Assembly (NCBI RefSeq): GCF_008041835.1
Contig: NZ_VRYE01000019.1
Coordinates: forward strand, 24,765 to 69,857
Reading direction: 5' to 3'
DNA: 45,093 nucleotides
Origin: Ectopseudomonas mendocina
Lineage (GTDB): Bacteria > Pseudomonadota > Gammaproteobacteria > Pseudomonadales > Pseudomonadaceae
Shown: positions 7,428-18,512 of the stretch, in pieces
How the letters are laid out: the number at the start of each line of letters is the position of its first letter
Position numbering within the stretch: position 1 is the first letter of the stretch
The notes under the pieces: model-generated
Databases searched by the model: none
Seen by the model: only the letters and a program-made list of their open reading frames with translations
Told to the model about the DNA's origin: nothing
Position numbers and translations under genes: made by a program

Positions 7428-9611
7428 TTAGCGGGCGCTGACCACTGGCGCGGTCAGTTTCTCCAGCAAGCCTGACTGCGCGCAACGCGAGTTCTGGTTA
7501 CCGGTTGGCTGCAGCCGTACATAGCGGCCGTCGGGTTGCAGCACCCAGGCCTGGGTGTTATCGGTCAGGTAGCTTTCCAGCTCCTTCTTCACACGGGTGA
7601 TGAGCTTCTTGCCCTCCACCGGGAAGCAGGTCTCCACGCGCTTGTCGAGGTTGCGCTCCATCCAGTCGGCGCTGGACAGGTAGATTTTCTCGTCGCCGCC
7701 GTTGAGGAAGTAGAACACCCGCGTGTGCTCGAGGAAGCGGCCGATGATCGAGCGCACCTGGATGTTGTGCGACACCCCGGCAATGCCCGGGCGCAGGCAG
7801 CACATGCCGCGCACCACGAGGTCGATCTTCACCCCGGTCTGGCTGGCTTTGTACAGCGCGCGGATGACCTTGGGGTCAGTCAGCGAGTTGAACTTGGCGA
7901 TGATCTGCGCCGGCTTGCCTTCGGCCGCCGCGGCGGTTTCCTTGGCGATCAGGTCGAGCAGGGTCTTCTTCAGGGTGAAGGGTGCATGCAGCAGCTTCTT
8001 CATGCGCAGGGTCTTGCCCATGCCGATCAGCTGGCTGAACAGCTTGGACACGTCCTCGCCCAGAGCCACGTCGGCCGTGAGCAGGCTGTAGTCGGTGTAC
8101 AGCTTGGCGTTGCCGGCGTGGTAGTTGCCGGTGCCGAGGTGGGCGTAGCGGACGATTTCGCCGTTCTCGCGGCGCAGGATCAGCATCATCTTGGCGTGGG
8201 TCTTGAAGCCCACCACACCGTAGATCACCACCGCGCCGGCCTGCTGCAGGCGGCTGGCCAGGGCCAGGTTGGATTCCTCGTCGAAGCGCGCACGCAGCTC
8301 GATCACCGCGGTGACCTCCTTGCCGTTACGTGCCGCTTCCACCAGTGCATCGACGATCTCCGAGTTGGCCCCAGAGCGATACAGGGTCTGCTTGATCGCC
8401 AGCACGTGCGGGTCTTTCGCCGCCTGGCGCAACAGGTCCACCACCGGGGTGAAGGACTCGAAGGGGTGCAGCAGGAGGATGTCCTGCTTGCTCACCACGC
8501 TGAAGATGTTCTCTGCGTTCTGCAGCAGCTTGGGGATCACCGGGGTAAACGGCGCGTACTGCAGCTCCGGGCGGTTATCCAGGCCGGTGATGCTGAACAG
8601 GCGGGTCAGGTTGACCGGGCCGTTGACCTGATACAGCTCGCCCTCGGTCAGGCCAAACTGCTTGAGCAGGTGGTCGCGCAGGTGTTTCGGGCAGGTGTCG
8701 ACCACCTCCAGGCGCACCGCATCACCATAGCGGCGGCTGAACAGCTCACCACGCAGGGCACGTGCCAGGTCCTCGACGTCCTCGGTGTCCACCGACAGGT
8801 CGGCGTTACGGGTCAGACGAAACTGGTAGCAGCCCTTGACCTTCATGCCCTGGAACAGGTCATCGGCGTGGGCGTGGATCATCGACGAGAGGAACACGTA
8901 ATTGTCGCCGGGGCCCCCAACGTCCTCCGGCACCTTGATGATGCGCGGCAGCAGGCGTGGCGCCGGGATGATGGCCAGACCGGAATCGCGGCCGAAGGCA
9001 TCGACACCTTCCAGCTCGACGATGAAGTTCAGGCTCTTGTTCACCAGCAGCGGGAAGGGGTGCGTCGGGTCGAGGCCGATCGGGGTGATGATCGGCGCGA
9101 TCTCGTCACGGAAATAGCGGCGCACCCAGGCCTTGAGCTTGGTGGTCCAGAAGCGCCGGCGGATGAAGTTGATGTTGTGCTTGGCCAGCGCCGGGAACAG
9201 CGTGTCGTTGAGAATCGCGTACTGTCGCTCGACCTGCTCGTGCACCAGCTCACTGATCCGCGCCAGCGCCTGATGTGGCTGCAGGCCATCGGCGCCGGCC
9301 TGTTCACGGGCGAAGTTGATCTGCTTCTTCAGGCCGGCGACGCGAATCTCGAAGAACTCGTCGAGGTTGCTGGAGAAGATCAGCAGGAACTTCAGGCGTT
9401 CGAGCAGCGGATAGGACTCGTCCAGCGCCTGCTCCAGCACGCGGATATTGAACTGCAGCTGCGACAGTTCACGGTGGATGTACAGGCTGCTGTCATCCAG
9501 GCTGGGGATCGGGGCCGGCGGTGGAGTTTCCACGACCGGCGGCTCGGCGACCACTTCGGCCGGAGGCAGGTCATTGTCGAGCACTTCGCTGTTGAGTCCT
9601 TCGCTGTTCAT
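7428..9611 (-). CDS. ppk: Polyphosphate kinase 1
   Basis: A 727-residue PPK1 that reversibly transfers the ATP gamma-phosphate to long-chain polyphosphate. The N-terminal domain starts at about residue 41 ([15 protein letters not shown]), followed by the head domain and the two phospholipase D-like catalytic domains. The autophosphorylated histidine corresponds to His472 in [10 protein letters not shown], followed by HLGTGNYH; the second catalytic His region is near [10 protein letters not shown]. The first 40 residues are acidic and proline-rich, as in other pseudomonads. The ATG at 9611 follows AGGA by eight bases. hemB ends 19 bases upstream on the same strand, so the two are probably cotranscribed. 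Confidence 0.97.
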   Translation of the reverse strand: MNSEGLNSEVLDNDLPPAEVVAEPPVVETPPPAPIPSLDDSSLYIHRELSQLQFNIRVLEQALDESYPLLERLKFLLIFSSNLDEFFEIRVAGLKKQINFAREQAGADGLQPHQALARISELVHEQVERQYAILNDTLFPALAKHNINFIRRRFWTTKLKAWVRRYFRDEIAPIITPIGLDPTHPFPLLVNKSLNFIVELEGVDAFGRDSGLAIIPAPRLLPRIIKVPEDVGGPGDNYVFLSSMIHAHADDLFQGMKVKGCYQFRLTRNADLSVDTEDVEDLARALRGELFSRRYGDAVRLEVVDTCPKHLRDHLLKQFGLTEGELYQVNGPVNLTRLFSITGLDNRPELQYAPFTPVIPKLLQNAENIFSVVSKQDILLLHPFESFTPVVDLLRQAAKDPHVLAIKQTLYRSGANSEIVDALVEAARNGKEVTAVIELRARFDEESNLALASRLQQAGAVVIYGVVGFKTHAKMMLILRRENGEIVRYAHLGTGNYHAGNAKLYTDYSLLTADVALGEDVSKLFSQLIGMGKTLRMKKLLHAPFTLKKTLLDLIAKETAAAAEGKPAQIIAKFNSLTDPKVIRALYKASQTGVKIDLVVRGMCCLRPGIAGVSHNIQVRSIIGRFLEHTRVFYFLNGGDEKIYLSSADWMERNLDKRVETCFPVEGKKLITRVKKELESYLTDNTQAWVLQPDGRYVRLQPTGNQNSRCAQSGLLEKLTAPVVSAR

Positions 9612-9630
9612 CGCTGAGTTCCTGTGGGCG

Positions 9631-11419
<1,789 letters not shown>

Positions 11420-12805
11420 ACCGCGAGCCCACCATATGCCCAACAGGCTGACCAGGCTGTAGGCGATCAACAACGTCCAGGCAGTCGCATTCGGGGTCAA
11501 GATGCCCAGTTCGCCGGCCAGCCAGAATGCCGGCAGGTTGCTCGCCAGGCGCAGACACTCCAACTGCCAGGCATGCCTGCGGTTCTCCAGCCACATACCG
11601 ATGCTGCACAGCCCCAACGCCGTCCACAGGCAGGCCAATAGCACAGCGCCCGTTGAGAGCGCGTCGCCCTGCGCCAGCAGCCAGACACCGGCCAGCAGGT
11701 AACAGATGAACTGCAGCAGCGCGTAGAGCTGTGCAGCACGCGCCAATGGCACCTCGAACTTGCGGAACTGGCTCAAGTCCGCCTTGGCCTGCGGGTAACG
11801 CGCCGCCACATCGACCGGACGCCAGCCGGTGGGCATGAACCAGATGCGCAGCTTGTCCCACCAGGAACTGGCGCGCCTGGCGTCATTCCATAGCCCGGCA
11901 TACACCTGCAGGTTGGCCCACAACGGGTTCCAGCTGGCCAGCGGTACGGTCACACCGAAAATCACCGGCTCCGCGTCCAGCTCCTCCTGGAAGGTGCCAA
12001 ATATTCGATCCCAGACAATGAACACACCGCCGTAATTGCGATCCATGTAGACAGGATTCTGCGCATGATGAACGCGGTGGTTGGATGGCGTGATGAACAG
12101 CCACTCGAACCAGCCCAGCTTGGGGATATGCCGGGTATGCACCCAGAACTGATACAGCAGATTGAGGGCGGCAACAGTGAGAAATACCAGCGGCGGCACA
12201 CCGAGCACGGCCATCGGCAGGTAGAAGATCCAGCCGAAGATGAAGCCGGTGCTGGTTTGCCGTAACGCGGTGGAAAGGTTGTAGTCCTCGCTCTGGTGGT
12301 GCACCGCATGTGCGGCCCAGAGCACGTTGCGCTCATGCCCCAGGCGGTGGTTCCAGTAGTAGCAGAAGTCATAGAGGACGAAGGCGAAGAGCCACACCCA
12401 GAGGCTGCTGTCAGACAGGTCGAACAGCGCCAGATGCTCCCAGGCGAAGGCGTAGGTGAGCAGGCCGAGCACCTTGGTGAGCAGGCCGGTGGCTTGCGAC
12501 AAAACACCAGCACTGAGACTGTTGAGCGCATCAGCCAGGCGATAGGTGTGCATGCCGCGCCAGCGGTCGGCGAGCAGTTCCAGGCCGATCAGCAGAAAGA
12601 AGAAGGGTACCGCGTAGAGAACATAATCCATGACTGCGCCCTATCGTTGTACTTGTGTCGGGAATGCGCTGTTATTCATCCTATGCGCAGCTTCGCCAGG
12701 CTTCGCGGCGACAAGTGACAGCGCAAGTGGCATTTGGCGACAATCCAGGATTCGGTAACACCCGCGCCCACTTAAGGTCGCGTCTTTCCTCACCAGGAGT
12801 CGAGC

Positions 12806-13465
12806 ATGAGCAAGAAAGTGGCTGTGATTCTGTCCGGCTGTGGCGTCTACGATGGCGCCGAGATCCACGAGAGCGTGATCACCCTGTTGCGCCTCGACCA
12901 GCGTGGCGCCGAGGTGCAGTGTTTCGCTCCCAACGTGCCGCAACTGCACGTGGTCGATCACTACAGCGGCGACGAAATGGACGAGACGCGCAACGTCCTG
13001 GTGGAATCGGCGCGTATCGCCCGTGGCAAGATCAAGGACGTAAAGGAGCTGCATGTGGCCGACTTCGACGCACTGATCCTGCCGGGCGGTTTTGGCGTGG
13101 CGAAGAACCTCTCCGACTTCGCCATCAGTGGCGCCGGCTGCACCGTGCAGCCCGACGTGCTGGCTGCCTGTAAGGCTTTCGTCGATGCCGGCAAGCCAGT
13201 CGGCCTGATGTGCATCGCCCCGGCACTGGCGGCGAAGATCTTCGGCGCCGGCGTGGTGTGCACCATCGGCAGCGACCACGACACCGCTGCCGCCCTGACC
13301 CAGATGGGCGCCGAGCACCAGGAGTGCGAGGTCAGCGAAATCATCGAGGATGAGCAGCGCAAACTGGTGACCACACCGGCCTACATGCTCGCGCAGTCGA
13401 TCAGCGAAGCGGCATCGGGCATCAACAAACTGGTCGACCGTGTGCTGGAGCTGGCGCACCACTGA
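12806..13465 (+). CDS. elbB: ElbB, glutamine-amidotransferase-like (DJ-1/PfpI superfamily)
   Basis: A 219-residue homologue of E. coli ElbB (also called YhbL), a class I glutamine-amidotransferase-like protein of the DJ-1/PfpI superfamily reported to have glyoxalase activity and linked by older work to isoprenoid synthesis. Marks seen are the N-terminus VAVILSGCGVYDGAEIHE, the ALILPGGFGVAKNL loop and the nucleophile-elbow Cys in GLMCIAPAL. The ATG at 12806 follows AGGAG at a normal distance. It stands alone, divergent from the sterol-desaturase gene and followed by a short palindromic repeat. Confidence 0.93.
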   Translation: MSKKVAVILSGCGVYDGAEIHESVITLLRLDQRGAEVQCFAPNVPQLHVVDHYSGDEMDETRNVLVESARIARGKIKDVKELHVADFDALILPGGFGVAKNLSDFAISGAGCTVQPDVLAACKAFVDAGKPVGLMCIAPALAAKIFGAGVVCTIGSDHDTAAALTQMGAEHQECEVSEIIEDEQRKLVTTPAYMLAQSISEAASGINKLVDRVLELAHH

Positions 13466-13508
13466 CCTACGCCCTACAGGGACGTTGCAGGGTGGGACTC
13501 TGGACTTT

Positions 13509-13530
13509 GTAGGGTGGGCTTCAGCCCACC
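13509..13530. repeat. Short GTAGGGTGGGC palindrome
   Basis: GTAG is followed by GGTGGGCTTCAGCCCACC, an 18-base hairpin with an 8-bp stem. It is the half-length form of the element at 4126-4207 and lies 44 bases after the elbB stop. Confidence 0.8.
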
Positions 13531-13685
13531 GCTCATAGACACGGAAGCTGAAGCGCACGCCCCACCCTTCCAGCCAGCGCCACTACAGGGCGCTTCGGTC
13601 ATTGCTCAGGGCAGTCTGGCCGCGACGCTGTTCAAGCCGCTCGCGCTGCGGCAGCGTGGCGACAAGACTTCACGGAGCGTATTTC

Positions 13686-14153
13686 ATGTCCAAGCCCTTC
13701 GTTCTCAGCCCCGACCTGCAACAGGCGGTGGCCAGCTTCTTCCAGCGCATTCCCTTCAACCAGATGCTCGGCATCGAACTCGATGAGCTGAGTCATGAAC
13801 AGGTGACCATGCACCTGCCGATGAAGCCCGAACTGATCGGCAACTTCGTTCACGGCATCCTGCATGGCGGGGTGATTTCCTCGCTGCTCGACGTCTGTGG
13901 CGGCGCCATGGCGCTGATCGGCGCCTTCGCCAACCACCAGCACCTGCCGCCGGCCGAACGCATGAGCAAGCTGTCCAAGCTCGGCACCATCGACCTGCGC
14001 ATCGACTACCTGCGCCCCGGTCGCGGTCAGCGTTTCACGGCCACGGCCACGCCCTTGCGCGCCGGTAACAAGGTGGCGGTGATTCGCATGGAGCTGCATA
14101 ACGACGAAGGCGTACTGGTGGCCGTGGGCACCGGCACCTATCTGTGTGGCTGA
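13686..14153 (+). CDS. PaaI/YigI-type hot-dog thioesterase
   Basis: A 155-residue single hot-dog-fold acyl-CoA thioesterase. The signature HGGVISSLLD follows NFVHGILHGG; the aspartate in that helix is the usual catalytic acid, and the C-terminal strand VLVAVGTGTYLC fits the family. The ATG at 13686 follows GGAG by eight bases; the longer frame (from 13602) adds an unrelated arginine-rich stretch. Likely role: hydrolysis of acyl- or aryl-CoA esters in the cytoplasm; the substrate is unknown. Confidence 0.88.
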   Translation: MSKPFVLSPDLQQAVASFFQRIPFNQMLGIELDELSHEQVTMHLPMKPELIGNFVHGILHGGVISSLLDVCGGAMALIGAFANHQHLPPAERMSKLSKLGTIDLRIDYLRPGRGQRFTATATPLRAGNKVAVIRMELHNDEGVLVAVGTGTYLCG

Positions 14154-14205
14154 CGAAGTCCGCCATCCCCTGCAACGCTGAACATGGCTTGGCCATACGC
14201 ACCCG

Positions 14206-14655
14206 CTAACGACTCAAACGCGTGAGAATCCGATCCAGTGCATTGGCAAACGCCTGACGATCCTTCTCCGAGTAAGGTGCCTGACCACCGCCGACCTGGC
14301 CCTGCTCGCGCAGATCGGTGAACAGATTACGCACCGCCAGGCGTTCGCCCATGTTGCGCTCGTCGAACTCGCGACCACGCGGATCGAGCGCGGCCACGCC
14401 CTTCTTCACCAGGCGGTCAGCCAGTGGCACGTCACTGCAGATCACCAGCTCGCCAGGCACGGCATGTTCCACCAGGTAATCGTCGGCGGCATCCGGCCCG
14501 CTGGGCACCACGATCAATTTCACGCAGGCGAAGTTCGGCCGCGCCACGGCCTGCCCGGCCACCAGCACCACCTCGAACCCTCGCTTGAGAGCGAACTTGA
14601 CCACCTGATCCCGCGCCGCCCGAGGGCAGGCGTCGGCGTCGATCCATACGCGCAT
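14206..14655 (-). CDS. YaiI/UPF0178 (DUF188) family protein
   Basis: A 149-residue member of the DUF188 family, a PIN-like putative nuclease fold. Visible marks are MRVWIDADACP at the N-terminus, VPSGPDAADDYLVE, VICSDVPLADRLVKKG and the conserved basic DPRGREF segment; the acidic residues would bind metal in a PIN-type site. The ATG at 14655 opens the family N-terminus; the 31 upstream codons in frame are not similar. The function is not established. Confidence 0.88.
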   Translation of the reverse strand: MRVWIDADACPRAARDQVVKFALKRGFEVVLVAGQAVARPNFACVKLIVVPSGPDAADDYLVEHAVPGELVICSDVPLADRLVKKGVAALDPRGREFDERNMGERLAVRNLFTDLREQGQVGGGQAPYSEKDRQAFANALDRILTRLSR

Positions 14656-14707
14656 GCAGCTACTTCCGCAGAGAAAACAGCCGCCAGTATGCCAGCAGGC
14701 AGGTGGT

Positions 14708-15043
14708 TCAGGCGCTGTAGAACGGCTCGCAGCGCTCACGCACGGCACGCGACAGGCTGTCGTCGGCCAGCGCGATCAGATCCAGCTCAACCTCATCCGG
14801 CAACAATTCGGCCACCAACGCCGCCAGGCGCCGCTGGCCATTCATATCTGCACCGGAAATCGCCAACAAAAGCCTCGGCTGTGGGCCAATGGCCGGATCA
14901 CGCAACGCAGCCAGAAAGGCTTCACGCACGGCAAGCTGGCTACAGGCAGCAGACAACGCCCGCTCCAGAGTGGGATGACGCAGCACGGCCAGAGCCAGAT
15001 CAGGGCTGTCGGCGTAATGGGTGGAATGGATTGAGGAAGACAT
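14708..15043 (-). CDS. Small protein resembling the SseB C-terminal domain
   Basis: A 111-residue protein. Its second half (LLLAISGADMNGQRRLAALV to the end, finishing in CEPFYSA) looks like the C-terminal domain of SseB (enhanced serine sensitivity) proteins, which end in a similar EPFY motif; I place this from memory and with caution. The N-terminal half (LRHPTLERAL) is alpha-helical with no recognised motif. It has normal codon use and lies between the yaiI-like gene and the FTR1 gene on the same strand. The start at 15043 has no strong Shine-Dalgarno. Confidence 0.6.
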   Translation of the reverse strand: MSSSIHSTHYADSPDLALAVLRHPTLERALSAACSQLAVREAFLAALRDPAIGPQPRLLLAISGADMNGQRRLAALVAELLPDEVELDLIALADDSLSRAVRERCEPFYSA

Positions 15044-15125
15044 GCGCGCACTCGGCAGAGGGATCTGAAACAGCCTAAGCGCAGTAAGACCGAATGTCGC
15101 GGCAGCGGTTCACGCTATGGAGTCA

Positions 15126-15148
15126 CGAGGGCGGCAAAACCGCCCTCG
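15126..15148 (-). terminator. Hairpin after the cytochrome c/FTR1 gene
   Basis: A perfect 9-bp stem (CGAGGGCGG/CCGCCCTCG) with a 5-base loop, beginning 11 bases after the stop codon. There is no T run downstream on the minus strand, so this may be a stabilising 3' hairpin or a weak terminator. Confidence 0.5.
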
Positions 15149-15158
15149 AATCACGCCG

Positions 15159-17048
15159 TCAGCCCTGCTCGGCCAGGCGTCGGCGCTCGCCCAGCAGGCT
15201 ACGCCCGTACAGCAGTGCAACCCCGGTCAGCGCCAGGCCCTGAGCGGCCAGGCTCCAGGCGTCGGCGTGAATGCCCAGCCAGTCGAACTCGAAGAATGCC
15301 ACCGGGCGCGTGCCGAGCACGCCGGCCTCCTGCAACGCGACCACGCCATGGCCGGCGAACACCACTGAAAGTACGCACAGCAGCACCGCATTGATGCCGA
15401 AGAAGGTTGCCAGCGGCAGTTTGCGCGAGCCACGCAGGATCACCCAGGCCAGGCCGAGCAAGAGCACCAGCGCGGCCGCAGCGCCAGCCAACACCGCACC
15501 GTGCCCGGCAGGGCCGGCCTGCAGCCAGAGGGTTTCGTAGAACAGGATGACTTCGAACAGTTCGCGATAGACCGAGAAGAACGCCAGCACGGCAAAGCCG
15601 AAACGGCCACCGCCACCGACCAGGCTGCTCTTGATGTAGTCCTGCCAGGCCGCAGCATGACGACGATCATGCATCCACACGCCAACCCACAGCAGCACCA
15701 CGCTGGCGAACAGCGCCGTGGCGCCTTCCAGCAGCTCACGCTGGGCGCCGCTGATATCGATCAGGTAAGCCGCCACTGCCCAGGTTGCGACGCCGGCGAG
15801 CAACGCCAGGCCCCAGCCAATGTGCACACTGCGCACCGCCTGCTGCTGTCCGGTGTTACGCAGGAAGGCGAGAATCGCCGCCAGCACCAGAATCGCCTCC
15901 AGCCCCTCGCGCAGCAGAATCAGCAGGCTGGCGAAGAAGCTCAGGCTGTCGTCCATGGCGCCATCGGCCAGCAATGCAGCGGACTTGTCCAGCTCGATCT
16001 TGACCTGTTCCAGCGCCTGCGCCGCCACACCGACGCTGGCACCATCCTGCAGCGCCTGCCGATAGGCCATCAGGGCGCGCTCGGTGGTCTTGCGCTGCGC
16101 GGCATCGAGGTTGTCGAGGGCGCTTTCGACCAGTTCGAAACCTTCCAGATAGGCGCCGACAGAGAGGTCATAAGCCTGTTCGCGATCGCCCTCACGATAA
16201 GCCTGCAGGCTGCGCTCCAGGGTGGCTCGGGTGTAGCCGATCAGTTGCTGCGGGCCGCGCTGCTCCAGCAGCGGATGCGCGCGCTGAGCGCGAAACGCGG
16301 CGACATCGCCACCGGCGGCAGCAATTTCGGCAGGCGTGCGCCCGGCCAACTCGCTCATGGCAAAGCGTGCCTGGCCCTGCGCCGCAGTGGCGGTAAAGCT
16401 GGCGATGTAACTCGCCAGATCCCAGCGCTGACGCTCGTCGAGTTGATCGGCGAAAGCCGGCATATCGGTGCCTTCGATGCCCAGACCCAGGGTGTTGTAG
16501 AGGTCATAGAGGCTGAGGCGATCCATGCGCGCCGTATCGCGCAGATTGGCCGGCGCCGGCTCCAGGCCGATGCCGGCCGGCCCGTCGCCCAGCCCGGTGT
16601 CGCCATGGCACACCGAGCACTGCTGGGCGTAAAGCGGCGCACCGCGCTGCGGATCCGGCGTCAGGACCGGCGTCAGGCTGACCTGATAGAGCTCGGCCAG
16701 ACGCGCTCCCAATGCACGGGCAGCGCTGGCAACTTCATCGCCGGATTGGCGCTGGGTAATGGCCTGATGCAGATTGCTGACGTCCTGCTCCAACTCGGCG
16801 CGACCGGCCTGCGCGGGCAAGGCGATGATCAATCCCTGCAATACATCGAGAAATTCCAGTTGCTCCTGGTACTCGCTGGCGTCGACGACCTGGCCGTCAA
16901 CCACAGTGGCCGGATAATCGGCGCCGATATAACCGATCAGATGCAGCGCCTGAGCGGCGCCATCGAGCGGCTCGCCAATGGCGAGAAAACTGAGACTGGC
17001 CAGCAAAGGCAGGATCAACCAGGAAAGAGAGAGGCGAAAATGAATCAT
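15159..17048 (-). CDS. Cytochrome c / FTR1-family iron permease fusion
   Basis: A 629-residue inner-membrane protein. Residues 1-25 form a signal peptide or anchor (MIHFRLSLSWLILPLLASLS). A periplasmic part with a c-type haem motif CSVCH at 144-148 and a probable axial Met in GTDMPAF at about 196 is followed by a helical linker (250-365). The C-terminal third is an FTR1 permease with seven hydrophobic segments and the two iron motifs REGLE (380-384) and RELFE (495-499). Family knowledge suggests uptake of ferrous iron with oxidation during passage; the fused cytochrome would take the electron, in place of a multicopper oxidase. The start at 17048 (GGGA nearby) gives a clean signal peptide; 17078 is an alternative. 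No clear Fur box was found upstream. Confidence 0.92.
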   Translation of the reverse strand: MIHFRLSLSWLILPLLASLSFLAIGEPLDGAAQALHLIGYIGADYPATVVDGQVVDASEYQEQLEFLDVLQGLIIALPAQAGRAELEQDVSNLHQAITQRQSGDEVASAARALGARLAELYQVSLTPVLTPDPQRGAPLYAQQCSVCHGDTGLGDGPAGIGLEPAPANLRDTARMDRLSLYDLYNTLGLGIEGTDMPAFADQLDERQRWDLASYIASFTATAAQGQARFAMSELAGRTPAEIAAAGGDVAAFRAQRAHPLLEQRGPQQLIGYTRATLERSLQAYREGDREQAYDLSVGAYLEGFELVESALDNLDAAQRKTTERALMAYRQALQDGASVGVAAQALEQVKIELDKSAALLADGAMDDSLSFFASLLILLREGLEAILVLAAILAFLRNTGQQQAVRSVHIGWGLALLAGVATWAVAAYLIDISGAQRELLEGATALFASVVLLWVGVWMHDRRHAAAWQDYIKSSLVGGGGRFGFAVLAFFSVYRELFEVILFYETLWLQAGPAGHGAVLAGAAAALVLLLGLAWVILRGSRKLPLATFFGINAVLLCVLSVVFAGHGVVALQEAGVLGTRPVAFFEFDWLGIHADAWSLAAQGLALTGVALLYGRSLLGERRRLAEQG

Positions 17049-17252
17049 CAATGCATCCCAAACGAGAATGGGTGGCATTAAATTGTTGCCGGCCTAACGA
17101 TTGAGTACAAGGAAAATATGAAATATCTGGTAACAAAACGCTGAACAGAACCCCGAAAGTCGTCAGCCCGCGCAGGCTGCAACCTTCACCACCATGGCGC
17201 TGAATGACTTGCCGGGCAGACGCTATCGACCACCGCCGGACGATCGCGGGCT

Positions 17253-17272
17253 TAGCAGGCTGTTGAAAAACT
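17253..17272. mobile_element. Lone MITE terminal repeat
   Basis: TAGCAGGCTGTTGAAAAACT is identical to the right terminal repeat of the 176-bp element at 7180-7355. No partner repeat or interior sequence is found nearby. It lies six bases beyond the LysE-family stop codon and may be the relic of an excision or deletion, or one end of a lost insertion sequence. Confidence 0.7.
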
Positions 17273-17277
17273 GCCTG

Positions 17278-17910
17278 TTAGACGGCCGCGCGCTTGACCG
17301 TCGCCAGCAAACCGGCAGCGGCGGCGAACAAGGCGGCGAAACTGCGATTCATCACGCGCTGCTGGCGCGGCGTGCGCAGCAGGCGCAGTACGCGCGAGGC
17401 AAGACCGGTATAGCCGGCCATGACGATCAGATCGACGCTGATCATGGTCACGCCCATGACCAGATACTGCGCCACCAGCGGCGCGTGCGGATCGATGAAC
17501 TGTGGCAGCACCGCAAGCATGAAGACGATGGCCTTGGGATTGCTGAAGTTGACCAGAAAGCCACGCAGTACCAGCGCCAGCGGCCGGCCGATAGGACGCT
17601 CAGCCGCGCCGGCATCCAGATCGCTGGGCAGCGCAACCCACTGCTTGTAGGCGAGAAACATCAGATAGGCCACGCCGAACCACTTGATCAGGCTGAAGGC
17701 CAGTGCCGAGGTCGCGAGAATGGCGCCCACACCGGCGGCGACGATGGCGATCTGCAGCGCCAGACCGAGCTGCAAGCCGAGCGCGTTCCAGTAACCGCGC
17801 CAGAAGCCGTACTGCATACCGGCAGACATTGACGCCACGGCACCGGCACCCGGCGACAGGCTGATTACCCAGCAGGCGACGAAGAAAGCGAGCCAGGTTT
17901 CCAATGCCAT
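17278..17910 (-). CDS. LysE/RhtB-family amino-acid exporter
   Basis: A 210-residue inner-membrane protein with six hydrophobic segments. It has the family N-terminus (SLSPGAGAVASMSAGMQYG, after WVI) and the NFSNPKAIVFMLAVLPQF block. LysE/RhtB proteins export basic or neutral amino acids such as lysine, homoserine or threonine; the substrate cannot be told here. The ATG at 17910 follows GAGG by eight bases. The stop is separated from a lone MITE end by only a few bases, but the C-terminus looks of normal length. Confidence 0.9.
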   Translation of the reverse strand: MALETWLAFFVACWVISLSPGAGAVASMSAGMQYGFWRGYWNALGLQLGLALQIAIVAAGVGAILATSALAFSLIKWFGVAYLMFLAYKQWVALPSDLDAGAAERPIGRPLALVLRGFLVNFSNPKAIVFMLAVLPQFIDPHAPLVAQYLVMGVTMISVDLIVMAGYTGLASRVLRLLRTPRQQRVMNRSFAALFAAAAGLLATVKRAAV

Positions 17911-17972
17911 GATGCGTACCTCGGGTAGCTGAAATCAGGAAAAAGCGCTACAGCCTACTCCTGGCGCCATGC

Positions 17973-18512
17973 TCAGCGCCAGCGGCGCACCGACTTCTGG
18001 AAGAACAGGCTGTTGGGCACCTGCAGCACGGCGCCAACGGCCTCTTCACTGAGGTCCTGCAGGGTGGTGTAGAACAGGTTGATGGCGATGACCCGCCCTT
18101 TCACCCCGGGCTTGTCGGCACTTTCGATCACCTCCACCGTGTCGCCGATGCGAAACGGCCCCATGGTGAAAATCAGCAACGCGCAGAACATATTCGACAG
18201 CACGCTCCAGATGGCGAAGAACGCCACCGCCGCCACGGCCGTGAAGCCGGTCAGCGCCGTCCACAGCACGGTCGCCGAGACGCCCAGGCGCTCGAGCACC
18301 ATGAGCAGCGCGCTGCCCATGATCAGCCAGCGCACCAGGCCGCGCAGCGGCTGCAACACTTCAGGTGGCAGCAGGCTGTAGCGGTCGCCAAGGCGGCTGA
18401 TGGCACGGGTGAGGATGCGCTGGGCAACCCATGCCAAAAAGATGATCAACAACACCTGGCCGGTGCGAATCAGCGGATCGCGCCAGGCCGTCAACAGTTC
18501 AAGCTGCTCCAT
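17973..18512 (-). CDS. Small MscS-type mechanosensitive channel-like protein
   Basis: A 179-residue membrane protein with hydrophobic segments at about 18-35, 58-75 and 85-115, then a short beta domain. The pore-helix region (FTAVAAVAFFAIWSVLSNMFC) and the following PFRIGDTVEV strand are typical of MscS. It lacks the large cytoplasmic cage domain of full MscS (about 286 residues), ending soon after a QVPNSLFF segment. The ATG at 18512 shares one base with the ABC-F stop (TGATG) and has GGAGG upstream; a GTG one codon earlier is also possible. Channel activity is inferred from the family only. Confidence 0.88.
   Translation of the reverse strand: MEQLELLTAWRDPLIRTGQVLLIIFLAWVAQRILTRAISRLGDRYSLLPPEVLQPLRGLVRWLIMGSALLMVLERLGVSATVLWTALTGFTAVAAVAFFAIWSVLSNMFCALLIFTMGPFRIGDTVEVIESADKPGVKGRVIAINLFYTTLQDLSEEAVGAVLQVPNSLFFQKSVRRWR

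Noticed and set aside
7536..9617. 693-codon plus-strand frame opposite ppk
   Set aside because: It is an antisense frame of a clearly conserved gene; composition (His, Gln, Val, Asp rich) and lack of motifs mark it as spurious. The same applies to long frames opposite rho, ppx, ubiD, the FTR1 gene, the ABC-F gene, argH and lysA.
17049..17277. Fur box upstream of the cytochrome c/FTR1 gene
   Set aside because: AT-rich stretches such as GAAAATATGAAATAT were examined, but none matches the 19-bp GATAATGATAATCATTATC pattern well enough. The 229-base region holds no gene.
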